Below are positions 1-9,578 of a stretch of 64,000 nucleotides of DNA, piece by piece. Within the stretch, counting starts at the first letter, position 1. The number at the start of each line of letters is the position of its first letter. A program made the translations under genes and the position numbers. Under the pieces are notes generated by a model, which had not been told where the DNA came from, ran no database searches, and saw nothing but the letters and a program-made list of their open reading frames with translations. This stretch comes from Boesenbergia rotunda (lineage: Eukaryota > Streptophyta > Magnoliopsida > Zingiberales > Zingiberaceae): contig JAGFNQ010001128.1 of assembly GCA_024364735.1 (NCBI GenBank), forward strand, positions 124,668 to 188,667, in the 5' to 3' direction.

Positions 1-422
1 ACTTTGGATTTCAAAATGAAACCCTAGGTTGAACCGACGCCTACTGTTCCCTCTTCCGGGGAATGCATCCTCACCTACTCCTCTCAGGAGAAGTTACCTT
101 TTGCCAACCGGCTCCTCCGGTTGGACTTTTACTCAGCCTCCGAGACTGCCGGATCTCGAGATGTTCCTACCTCGACCCGTCTCTACTTTTGTCCGCAATC
201 CTCGCTCGGCTAAGACTCCTGCCCAATCTTCCGGATCAAAACTTCATTGACCAGTCCACGACCAGGACTTCTTGCTCAACCCTGTAGGTTAAGACTTCAT
301 GCCTAGGTGAACTAGGACTTTCCTGCACACTTGGTAAATCCATTAGACAACAACACACACTTAACTTTGAACCCTTTGCTATTATCAAAACCAGATTCGA
401 TCTGGTGCTTTCGACACCAACA
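1..422 (-). mobile_element. Partial LTR of a SIRE-like copia element
   Basis: On the minus strand the sequence begins TGTTGGTGTCGAAAG at 422 and runs off the left edge. It closely resembles the LTR that starts at 49606: the same opening, the same 'gggttcaaa-gttaa' block, and the same stretch about 300 bases further in that ends at the window edge. No primer site or polypurine tract lies to the right of its TG end. This is therefore the outer edge of a 5' LTR, or a solo LTR, inserted into the coiled-coil ORF that starts at 423. The ATG at 422 is only created by the junction. Confidence 0.75.
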
Positions 423-1205
423 TGGGTCACCGCCTATCCTCTGAGCAGGAAACCGAAGCCCTACGCCAACAAGTCACCGAGCTAGAGGCGGAGGTCTTTC
501 GGGCTCGCGAGGATGGCCAAATGCAGGCAGAGGTCAGCAGGGGTCTTCGGGTTATGGTGGAGCACTACCTGGACAACCTGCTGGCCTCTAAGTCCTCATT
601 GCACAGCGCCCGCCACCGGAAACGTCTACTATCAGAGCTTGCAACAACCCTCTCTAAGGAGGTGAGCGAATTAGCTCAAGAGAAGGGGTGCCTCCAAGAT
701 CGGGAGGCGAAGCTGTCGGTCAACATTCGATTCTTGGAATCATTGACCGAGGTCCTCAACGGTCAGATTAAGGAGCAGGCAGACCAACTAGCAAAACAAG
801 AAACAGTAATAAAAGATGTTGTCGAGCACACGTCTGACCTGCAAGAGGACTCGAGCGGGCTAAGTCGCATCTCCTAACCACCTCCAAGCAGCTCGAGGAG
901 GCCCAAATGGCTCGAGACCACATATCCTCTGAAACGGCCGAGTTGAAGACTACCCGGGATCAAGCCTTAGAAGAATTGAAGAACTACAAGGCTAACGAGG
1001 AATCCCGGGAGACAGAGGAAGAGGCGGCCTTTAAGGCCAAGTTCCTCCAATCTGAGGAATTTGACGATATTTTGGTCAGTCAAGTGCTGAGGCGGCTGAA
1101 GCAGAGGTTCAATGGGGTTGTCCAGCAACTTTGGCAACCTGAGGCGGTGAAGCTGGATGCTGACCTGAGCTTCCTCAGCGTCGGTCAAGCTTGGGAGGAG
1201 CTACT
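423..1205 (+). pseudogene. Antisense coiled-coil ORF of the Tat element, broken
   Basis: The reading frame is rich in E, Q, K, L and R with heptad-like spacing, so a long coiled coil is expected. It starts mid-protein because the LTR at 1-422 removed the N-terminus. It runs in one frame to about 848, loses one base there, and continues in another frame through the motif LKNYKANEES to WEELL at 1205. An LTR inserted there; the last codons are found again at 5753-5779. It lies antisense to the gypsy pol, where Tat-type retrotransposons are known to carry additional antisense ORFs of unclear function. I know no enzymatic role for it. A host gene fragment captured by the element is the alternative. 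Confidence 0.6.
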
Positions 1206-3214
1206 TGATATATCGCGTGTCGTACCGCGCGTATCAAATACAATTAAAGTATCGAACTCCTCTAAACTAATGTAGCATAGAGTAACTCGAGTCGTCTCCC
1301 AACGAATGTAGTTGGTACATGATAAATCTCAGGATCATATGTTATTGCTTTTGGGTTTTTGATATCAAACTGGGGTTTGGATTTGAACGTTAAGACTACG
1401 AAAAGAAATAGCAAAGCAGGTATGAAATCTAGTTCTAATTAAGGAAAGACAATGCAGATAAGGAAATCTAATTTAACCTAACTACAATTGCAACAAAGAA
1501 AAGGCAACATGAAAGAAGCATTCAAGAAATAGGGCATCAATGAAACCTAAACATGGAGCAAAACCTATAGCATTAAAGAAATCTAGTCTGATCTAACTTA
1601 ATTGCATTTAAATGAAGAAATGAAACTTAAAGCAATGGGAAGAGCAATACAAAATAAAAGTTAAGCAACTAAGAAACATCACAATTGAAAGTAATTGTTC
1701 TAAGAGGCATTTAACTAAACACAAGATAGGCATGCTGAAAATTGCTTCGAGTACGTGCCAATTGATATGGAAAAGATTTATCCAATACAAACACTTAACA
1801 ATCAATCACAAACAACTCAAACATCAACACAATCAACACATGAATAAAACCCAAGGCTCATATGGAATCGAATTTGCTTGAAGGAGCTGCTGGGAAAGTG
1901 AAGGAATTGCTATGAAAGCAAGGCTGTGAAGAAGAAGTTGTGAAGAAATTGCTGTAAAGAAGTGGATCTGATGAAGAGCTGCTGGAATTAAAACTGTGAA
2001 GAACTTTTGTGAAAGGTAGCTGCCAGATCTGATGAAGAGGAACAAAGCTGTGAAGAAGAAAAAAATAGCTAGAAATGCAAGAAGAACTGCTACTCGGCCT
2101 CGGCCCTGTGAAGAAGAACTGAATTGCTGTGAAAGAATTCTGGACAGAAGGTGAAGCTGGAAGGTGGGCGCTAATCTCCGATTGCTTTCCAGTGATGGGA
2201 ACCCCCAATCATCCAAGAAGAACAGGAGGTAGGGCCGGAAGGAAAACTGTGAAGAAAACTGCTACTCGGCCCTGTGAAGAGGAAGCTGCTGAAAAGAAGC
2301 TGCTATGAACGAAATAAGTTGTGAAAAGCTACTGCCGGAAATGAAGGAATTGCTGTAAAGAAAAGCTGTGAAGGAATTGCTGTAAAGAAATGGATCGCCG
2401 GCGGTGAAAATGGATGATCGCTTCCCTCAACCCGAGAGAAAGCTGGCAGTGAAGGTGGATCGTCGCTTCCCTCAACCCGAGAGAGAGCTGGATAAAGGTT
2501 GACTAGGGCTCAGACCCCGGGCCCTAGCTTGTGCGGTCGGCGGCGAAATGGAGGTAGATGGTCGCCTCCTAATCCTCTTCTCCCCCAACCCGAGAGAGAG
2601 TTGGATTGAAGGTCGACCGGTCGGCGGCGAGATGATGGAGAGCAGCCGCCGGCCTTAGTGGAGGAGATGGAGAAGGTGAAGAGAGGATGAGAAGAGGGAG
2701 ATGAGTCGAGTCGGGGACCCCCGTCTGCTACATCCTTCGCGTCTCTGCCCTCCTTTTGTTTGGCCCGACTTCAGCCCAACATTTGGGTTCGATCAGCCAA
2801 GCCAACTCTTGGGTTCGATCAGCCTCAGCCCAACAGTTGGGTTCGCTCAGCCCTTTGGTTCAGCCAAACTAGCTCTTGGCTCAGCCAAGCCAGAGCTCAC
2901 AGCTCAGAAGAAAATTAGCAACGGACGGCTGAGATCGATTTGGCTTCATCCAACGGTCGGATCTCTTCAGATCTAAACCAAACTCCACAGATCCCAATCA
3001 ATGGTCCTGATCTACCTGTCCCCGGCTCGGATTAACCAGATCAGTGGCGGATGGTCCAGATTTTCCCTTTTCTTGAATGGATGGTCTAGAACATCTTGAG
3101 CTTGATCCTGTTGCTGCAGTCTGGCCCTGATTGTTGTTTTGGTGTTGACATCGATTTTAGTTTAGGTTGATTATGATTATTATGATTAAAGTCCTGGTCG
3201 GGGATCAGGCATGG

Positions 3215-3660
3215 GATGGAAAATCCTAGTCTGGAGGGCTAGGTGTTGAAAAGTCCTGACCTGGAGGGTTAGGTGTTGAAAAGTCCTAGCTTGGAGGGCT
3301 AGGTGTTGGAAAAGTCCTAATTCGGAAAGGTTGAGTGAAAAGTCCTAGCTTGGAGGGCTAGGTGAAAAGTCCTAACTTGGAGGGTTAGGTGCAAATTCCC
3401 ATCCTGGAGAATTAGGTGAAAAAATCCTGGCTTGGAGGGTCAGGTGTCTAGCTTGGAGGGCTAGGTTGGATGATGTTCTAACTCGGAAGGGTTGGGTGAA
3501 AAGTCCTAGCTTGGAGGGCTAGGTGAAAAGTCCTAGCTTGGAGGGCTAGGTGAAAAGTCCTAACTTGGAGGGTTAGGTACAAATTCCCAACTTGGAGAGT
3601 TAGATGGAAAATCCTTATCTTGGAGGGCTAAGGTGGATGGAAACTTAGCTTGGAGGGCTG
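3215..3660 (+). repeat. Tandem repeat of about 26 bp inside the solo LTR
   Basis: Roughly 14 degenerate units built on 'agtcctagcttggagggctaggtg' follow each other. Each unit contains a small inverted repeat (CCTAGC ... GCTAGG) that can pair around a short loop. The equivalent position in the related LTRs at 34170-34700 and 38830-39440 has units of 'cggcttcactcaccggg' type. Confidence 0.85.
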
Positions 3661-3669
3661 AGTTTGAGT

Positions 3670-4340
3670 CCCTGGATCGGTCTGGTGATCGATCAGGGAT
3701 TCTGGCACGCTGCTCCTTCGTGGATCGGTCTGGTGACCGATCCAGCGATGGCTGATCGGTCGGGTAACCGATCAGGGAGCACACAGTGAGGTTGGGAACC
3801 TACTGTGCTGCTCCTGATCGATCTGGTGACCGATCAGGGAGTATGCGTTTCACCCATTGACTGGCTCCTGATCGGTCTGGTGACCGATTAGGGAGCGAGC
3901 AGTGAGGTTGAGTTCCCTTGCTGAACTGCTCCTGATCGGTCTGATGACCGATCAGGTTTACTGTGCAGATCATTCTGGTGAACGATCCAGCGTCGCAGGT
4001 TCCTCACAATGATCGATCAGGCTCTAGCCTGATCGGTCTGGTCATGATCTGATCGGTCTGGTGACCGATCAGGAGGCTGCCTGATCGGTCCGGTGACCGA
4101 TCAGAAGGCTTAGCCTGTGAAACTCAGAAATCGCTCAATATAAGGGTGGATCGGTCCGGTGAACGATCCACGACCTGGGATCGGTCTGGTGATCGGTCTA
4201 GGAGAATCTCAAAGAAATCGCGATTTCTGATTGAGCGTTGGGGATCGATCAGGACGGAGCCTGATCGGTCTGAAACCAGCCTGATCGGTCTGGTGACCGA
4301 TCAGGAGGCTCTCTGATCGGTCCGGTGACCGATCACTTTA
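3670..4340 (+). repeat. Array of short palindromes GATCGGTC-n-GACCGATC
   Basis: About 15 to 20 copies of a hairpin-forming unit are seen: GATCGGTC, a TGGT or CGGT loop, then GACCGATC. They are separated by short variable spacers. The same palindromes occur at about 33640-34140 and 38250-38790 in the related LTRs. It is a structural feature of this LTR family with no known role. Confidence 0.85.
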
Positions 4341-5752
4341 ATTCAAATTGCATTGTCAGACGCTCTGATCGCGTCTGAACACAACCGATTCGCTGCCACT
4401 TTCCTCTGATATTTGATATGCTGTTTGATTTGCTGCTCTAATACTCTGAGTAAGTTTCAGGTGACAGGGAAGGATTCAAACACTCAAGGAGAAGTCAAAG
4501 AGAGCTTTCCTTGGAGCAGGTTTGTCCCTTTCTCCACACAGGTTGCAACGGCTGGATGCAGGACTGAAGCTGCTAACTGAAGCTTGGCTGAGGGAGCTCA
4601 GGAAGTTCAGTTAGGGTTCAGTGTAGCTGGCGCGTTGGCAGTGAGGCAGCTGTAGGCTGCTGGAGATGAGATTATCTGTTGCTTAGCGGAGAAACAAAAG
4701 GAACGAGAGTTGTAGTGTTCAGGATGAATTGAGTCTTGTGCTCCTGAGTTCCTGCGTTCTGTTTTGCTCCACATTAAGCTTGCTGTTCTTGAGTTCTTCA
4801 ATCATTCTGAGCAAGCTATTGAGAAGCAATCATCATACTTGAGCGCTTGAAGGAGAAAACAAGAGGCTTGGAGTCCGACAGTGGGAAGACACGGAGAAGG
4901 GTTCTGCGTGAGATCGCCACTGGGTGGAGCTCAGGGAAGCTTGCTGTGTTTTAGTCCTTGCTAAGTGTTTGAGTAAGATCCTTCTTGTTGTTTCTCTGTG
5001 CTTAACCTATATCCTTGTTTGAAACACATTGTGGAGAGGTTTCTCCACCGAGAAGGAGGTTGCTTTATATCCGGTGATCACCGGGGCTTGATCTGTCGAC
5101 GATCAAGGGATCGCCCACCTTAAGGGCACGCCAAGGAGTAGGGGCAAGATATCCCCGAACCTTGTAAAATCTCCTTGTTAGCGATCTTGCTAGTTAGGTT
5201 TTGGTTTTAGTTTCTGCAAGTTTTGTTTTCCCATACTTCCGCTGTACTATTAATAACTTCAAGTGCAGAAATTTGATAACTCTTCTAAGAAGAAGCGATT
5301 GGCTATATTCACCCCCCCCCTCTCTAGCCATCTCGTTCCCAACAGATCCAACGGTCAAATTACTTCTGATTTGGCTGAAATTTTTAGATCTTGATCTATG
5401 GTCATGATTGACTCTATCTTGAACATGGATTGATCAGAAGTTGACCGATAGCTCAGATCTAGCCGTTCTCTGGAATGGACGGCTCCTATTAATCCGATGC
5501 TTTATCCCTTTGATCTGGATCCAATGCTCACTCAAGTCTGACCCGATTTGATCTAGGTCCATGATCATTTGAAGCCTACAAAATGATATTCAAATTTAGT
5601 GCCAAAAATATCCCAATTATACAAAGATTTGAATTAAAAGCCAAAATAGAGGAAATACATGAAACCTAATACAATTGCAAACTTAAGCATATAAAATGTG
5701 GATCAAACATGAATTTTAGAGCCTAAAATAATCAACAAAATGGTGGTTATCA

Positions 5753-5779
5753 CTACCGCCGGAGGAGAAGGAGTTATAG
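5753..5779 (+). pseudogene. Displaced last codons of the coiled-coil ORF
   Basis: After the right target-site copy ctacc, the frame continuing from WEELL reads LPPEEKEL and a TAG stop at 5777-5779. The codon register is exactly the one in which the upstream segment stopped at 1205. An AT-rich region with features of a 3' UTR follows. This short segment both gives the protein its end and confirms the limits of the solo LTR. Confidence 0.6.
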
Positions 5780-6110
5780 TTCCTTCTGTTTATCTTTATA
5801 CTTTGTATTTTACCTTTTCCTTTCTTTATGAATGTACTCTAAATATAAGCTCAAATTTTGAATGAAATATTTTTATCTTCTGCACCACTTTCTTGCATGG
5901 TTTATTATTTTCCCCTTGTTCTCTGGCTCATGCATTGTAATTATGTTGCACGTTGCCCTTCACTCCCATGTAAAATCAAATAATGAATAAAATCATTTTT
6001 ATCTTCTACTTCAATATCCCGTATGGTTTTTTTTCTGCATCTTGTTTTCTATCTCATGCATTACAATTATGTTGCATATTGCTCCTCACCCCCCTCCCGT
6101 ATAGACTCCT
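5780..6110 (+). repeat. 3' flank with a direct duplication of about 145 bp
   Basis: No coding region is seen. Two degenerate copies of the same text follow each other: each has 'aatgaa(t)aaa', 'tttttatcttct', 'catggtt' or 'tatggtt', then 'ctcatgcatt' and 'attatgttgca'. The copies span about 5855-5990 and 5985-6110. It lies just after the stop of the antisense ORF and may be its 3' UTR. Confidence 0.6.
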
Positions 6111-6199
6111 TTACACGCGTGAAGTCTAATGTTAAGGAAGAGACAAGGACTTGGTGCGTTGTTATTTGCCTATGCTGGCAAGAACAAGACTCAACCTCT

Positions 6200-7290
6200 T
6201 CAACACCTCAGCAAGGCTTATATATCTTGGGTATCGTCAACACCTCAGGATGGTATGAGCCCAAGTTGCTCCCGGTTGGGCTTTCTCAGCCCACGGCCAA
6301 GTCTACACATCTCGGGCATCCTCGGCACCACGAGATGGTAGGAACTTGGGTTGCTCCCGGTCGGACATCCTTAGTACTACGGCCAGGTCTACACATCTCA
6401 GGCATCCTCGACACCACAAGATGGTAGGATCTTAGGCTGCTCCCGATCGGGCATCCTCAGCACCACGGCCAAGTCTACACATCTCGGATATCCTCAACAC
6501 AATGAGATGGTAGGAATTCGGCTACTCCCAACCGAGCATCCTCAACACCACGGCCAGGTCTACATATCATGGACATCCTCGACACCACGAGATGGTAGGA
6601 ACTAAAGCTACTCCTGGTCGGACATCCTCAGCATCACGGCCAGGTCTACACATCTCGAGCATCCTCAGCATCACGAGATGGTAGGAACTTCGGCTGCTCC
6701 TGACCGTGCATCCTCAGCAACATGACCAGGTCTACACATCTCGGGCATCCTCGGCATCACGAGATGGTAGGAACTTCGGTTGCTCCTGACCGGGTATCCT
6801 CAGCAACACGACCAGGTCTACACATCTCGGGCATTCTCGGCACTACGAGATGGTAGGAACTTCAGTTGCTCCCGACCGAGCATCCTCAGTACCACAGCCA
6901 GTTCTACATATCTCGGGCATCTTCATCACCACGAGATGGTAGGATCTTCAGCTGCTCCCGGTCGAGCATCCTCAGCACCCGGTCAGGTCTACACATCTCA
7001 GGCATTCTTAGCACAACTAGATGGTAGGATCTTTGGCTGCTCCCGGCCGGGCATCCTCAGCATCACAGCCATCTACACATCTCAGGCATCCTCAGTACCA
7101 TGAGATGGTAGGATCTTCGGCTGCTCCCGGTCAGGCATCCTCAACACCCGTCCAGGTCTACACATCTCGGGCATCCTCGGCACCTCAATATGGTAGGATC
7201 TTCGATTGCTCCTGGTTGAACATCATCAGCACCACGTCCAGGTCTATACATCTCAGGCATCCTCGGCACCACGAGATGGTAGGAACTTCG
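6200..7290 (+). repeat. 86-bp tandem array (13 anchor copies)
   Basis: The anchor 'gatggtagga' or a close variant recurs at 6249, 6334, 6420, 6506, 6591, 6677, 6763, 6849, 6935, 7020, 7104, 7189 and 7275, a period of 84-86 bp. Each unit holds 'ggtctacacatctcgggcat', a cgagatgg block and 'gctcccg-ccgggcatcctcag'. The halves CATCTCG and CGAGATG in each unit are complementary. The array lies between the integrase end and the antisense ORF of the gypsy element, where Tat elements commonly carry tandem repeats. Short ORFs through it are by-products of the period. Confidence 0.92.
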
Positions 7291-7394
7291 GCTCTTGCAT
7301 TTGGTCTTGGTGAGATATTTCTTCTGTTTCTTTAATTACTCAAATTGCAAAGAAGTACAATTAGACATACAAATACATGTATTGCTCACATGGC

Positions 7395-8601
7395 TCATCG
7401 AGTGCGATACGGCTGGAGGTGACTTGCGTTCCAAGGCCTCTCCAACCTTTTGCCTTCTGCATCTTGCAAGTAATAGTTTCCTCCTGCAAGCTTTTTGATA
7501 ATGATGTAAGGTCTGCTCCATTGAGGTTCGAGCTTTCTGGCGTTGCCAACTGCTTTGGTTCTTTTCCAGACCTTATCTCCGACTTGGAAAGTCCAAACGA
7601 TAACTCGGTGATTGTATACTTGCTGCATACGTTACCGGTACACAACTAGTCGAGCATCAACTTTGCCATGCACTTCTGTCACCAGGTCTAGGTCGATTAG
7701 TTGCTCCTATTCATTATCTTCTTTGTTGTAGTGTTGTCGTCGGATTTCATGGCCTATTTCCACAGGAATCACCGCCTCTGCTCATATACTAAATTGAAGG
7801 GACTCTAACCGATCCCTTCTTTAGGAGTAGTACGGTACGACCACAGGATTCTCGGGAGTTCTTCGACCCAACTACCTCTGACATGATCCAGTTTTATCTT
7901 GAGTCTTCTAATGATCTCCCGGTTGACCACTTCTACCTAGCCGTTGCCTTAAGGATAAGCGGCTGAGATGAAGGCTTAGTGAATAACTAGTCCTTCACAC
8001 CACTCTCTGAGTTTGTGCTCTGCAAACTATCTGTCATTATCCGACACCAATTTATAAGGAATGTCATACCTGCAGACTATATCCTTCCATAAGATCTTCA
8101 TTACGGTGGCCTCTGTGGTATGCGCAAGCGGCTCATCCTCAACCCATTTGGAGAAGTAGTCAACCAATACTAAAAGGAACTTCTACTGAGGTCCGATCGG
8201 GAAATGACCCACAATATCCATTCCCCACTGATCGAAGGGGCATGTGACAGTGGAGGCTCAAAGTGGTTTGGTCGGGCGATGAGTGATATGTTGATGCTTT
8301 TAACAAGCTTCGCACCTAACAAAAAATTTGATAGCATCTGCTTGCAGTGTGGCCCAAAAATATCCGACCAGAATAATCTTTATATCCATGGATCTCCCCC
8401 CAATATGACTTCCATATATGCCTTCGTGACCTCCCGCACGATGTAGTCGACCTCCCCTGGACCAATACACTTGAGCAACTGTCGGGCAAATGCTCGTTTA
8501 TATAATTGGTCTCCAACTAACATAAATCTAGCAGCCCTACGATGGAAGAGCCGAACTTCCTTATCACCCGCCGACTTTGTTCCACTTCGTAGGAACTCCA
8601 C
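7395..8601 (-). pseudogene. Gypsy integrase (zinc-binding, DDE core, C-terminal domain), decayed
   Basis: Read on the minus strand, 8601-8380 encodes the zinc-binding approach ('LYKRAFARQLLKCIGP', 'HLGG'-like GGDPW). About 8260-7800 gives the core: QWGMDIVG with the first Asp, VDYFSKWVE, LVSDNDR with the second Asp, and VEVVNREIIRRLK with the catalytic Glu. The C-terminal domain follows at 7628-7395 (FQVGDKVWKR ... RLERPWNASHLQPY). All catalytic acids can still be seen, but several in-frame stops (mostly where CAG or CAA is expected) and frame changes interrupt it. It would have joined element cDNA to host DNA. It is dead now. Confidence 0.85.
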
Positions 8602-9578
8602 ATAGGGTTCTCTCCAGTTAGGTAATACAGTGTCAGCAACTTCTTCTTCGATCTAAGCCACGGCTCCTTTCGGAGCGCTAGGCTCTTCCAGCGTCCAGAG
8701 TGCAAGGGAGCTCACAAATTTGGCTAGCTCATCTGCCTTGACATTATCAGCTCGAGATATCTTCTGCAAAACAACTTCAGTAAAAGAAGACCTCAGTTGC
8801 TCATATATGGTCACATTCCTCTACAGACGCTCATTTTTAACTTTGAACTCTTCTTTTAGCTGTTGAGCTACGAGATGAGAATTCGAGTGCAAGATAACCC
8901 GAACAGCTCCCACTTGCTTGGAAGCTTAGAGCCTCGCTAGGATCTCCTCATATTCGGCTTCATTATTGGTGGCTCGGAAGTTGAGTCGGATAGATAGCTG
9001 TAATACGTCTTCTCTGGAAAGAATCATCAGGACCCCGACCCCACTATACTTGTTATTGGAGGAGCCATCAACATAAATTTTCCACACTTCATCAACTTCA
9101 AGTCCTAGGACAGCTTCGAGCATAAAGTTAGCTAGAGCTTGAGCCTTGATAGCGGTTTGGGGGTGTTACTTAATTCCATACTCACTCAACTCTGCCATCC
9201 ACTTGATCAGTCATCCCAAGGTCTCTGGATTTGTGAAGATGCGCCCGACTGGACTATTAGTAAGCACTACGATGGGATATGCCAAAAAATATGGTTGTAG
9301 CCTTCGCACTATTAATACTAAGGCATATGCCAACTTCTCCAGGGTAGTATAGCGAGTCTCTGCCTCTTTATGAAGGTGCCCGAAGACATAAATGGGATAC
9401 TGAGTAGTACCCTCTTCACGAATAAGCACAGAGCCTATAGCTTGCTCGGCTGCAGACAAGTAGACAAACAGCATTTCTCCTTCCAGTGGCTTATATAGGA
9501 TGGGGAGCTCAGAGAGATATGCTTTTAAATCCGTAAAAGCCTTCTCACGCTGATCATCCTATTCGAATTTGACAACTT
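8602..9578 (-). pseudogene. Gypsy RT C-terminus, RNase H and extra RNase H, decayed
   Basis: On the minus strand from 9578 the sequence continues the RT started at 20146-20930, in frame across the copia insertion (FKILRK then VVKFE). It gives FTDLKAYLSELPIL and the RNase H stretch with SAAEQAIGSVLIREEG and RYTTLEKLAYALV (9474-9211). At 9123-8926 a second RNase H-like domain reads IYVDGSSNNKYSGVGVLMI and ATNNEAEYEEILARL. Two such domains in series, the second of archaeal type, is a Tat-lineage mark. Frames change near 9200 and 8910, so no product is expected. Confidence 0.82.

Larger units (their letters stand above)
3109..5344 (+). mobile_element. Solo LTR (SIRE-like family) with perfect TSD
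   Basis: It begins TGTTGCTGCAGTCTGG and ends with ...CTCGTTCCCAACA, flanked on both sides by GATCC (3104-3108 and 5345-5349). The start and the end, including the run of C before TCTCTAGCC, match the LTRs of the gag-only element at 32412-39550 in reverse orientation. It carries two internal tandem arrays (about 3215-3660 and 3670-4340). No internal region exists, so this is a clean solo LTR. Confidence 0.88.
1206..5752 (-). mobile_element. Solo LTR, gypsy-like, split by a second solo LTR
   Basis: The segment has TG...CA ends with longer inverted termini (TGATAT at 1206, TTATCA at 5752) and is flanked by ctact (1201-1205) and ctacc (5753-5757), a 5-bp target duplication with one mismatch. Removing it rejoins the coiled-coil ORF in frame, which supports the boundaries. 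Without the inner LTR at 3109-5344 it is about 2.3 kb. No primer site, polypurine tract or coding domain is present, so it is the product of LTR-LTR recombination. The orientation is inferred from the stretch near 1260-1330, which on the minus strand resembles the 3' end of Athila/Tat-type LTRs. The family is not assigned with confidence. Purine-rich degenerate repeats of 'gctgtgaagaag' type fill 1880-2400. Confidence 0.7.

Noticed and set aside
1833..2216. Minus-strand ORF of 127 codons with hydrophobic stretches
   Set aside because: It falls in a degenerate 'gaagctgctgtgaagaa' repeat inside a solo LTR; composition explains the open frame.
3670..4340. Riboswitch or rho-independent terminator cluster suggested by the many hairpins
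   Set aside because: The palindromes are tandem LTR repeats in a plant genome, with no T-tract pattern or conserved aptamer core.
6200..7290. CRISPR-like regular spacing
   Set aside because: The whole 86-bp unit is repeated with no unique spacers, and the context is a plant retrotransposon.
6023..7335. Plus-strand ORFs with repeated residues across the 86-bp array
   Set aside because: They follow the repeat period and change frame between units; there is no conserved domain.
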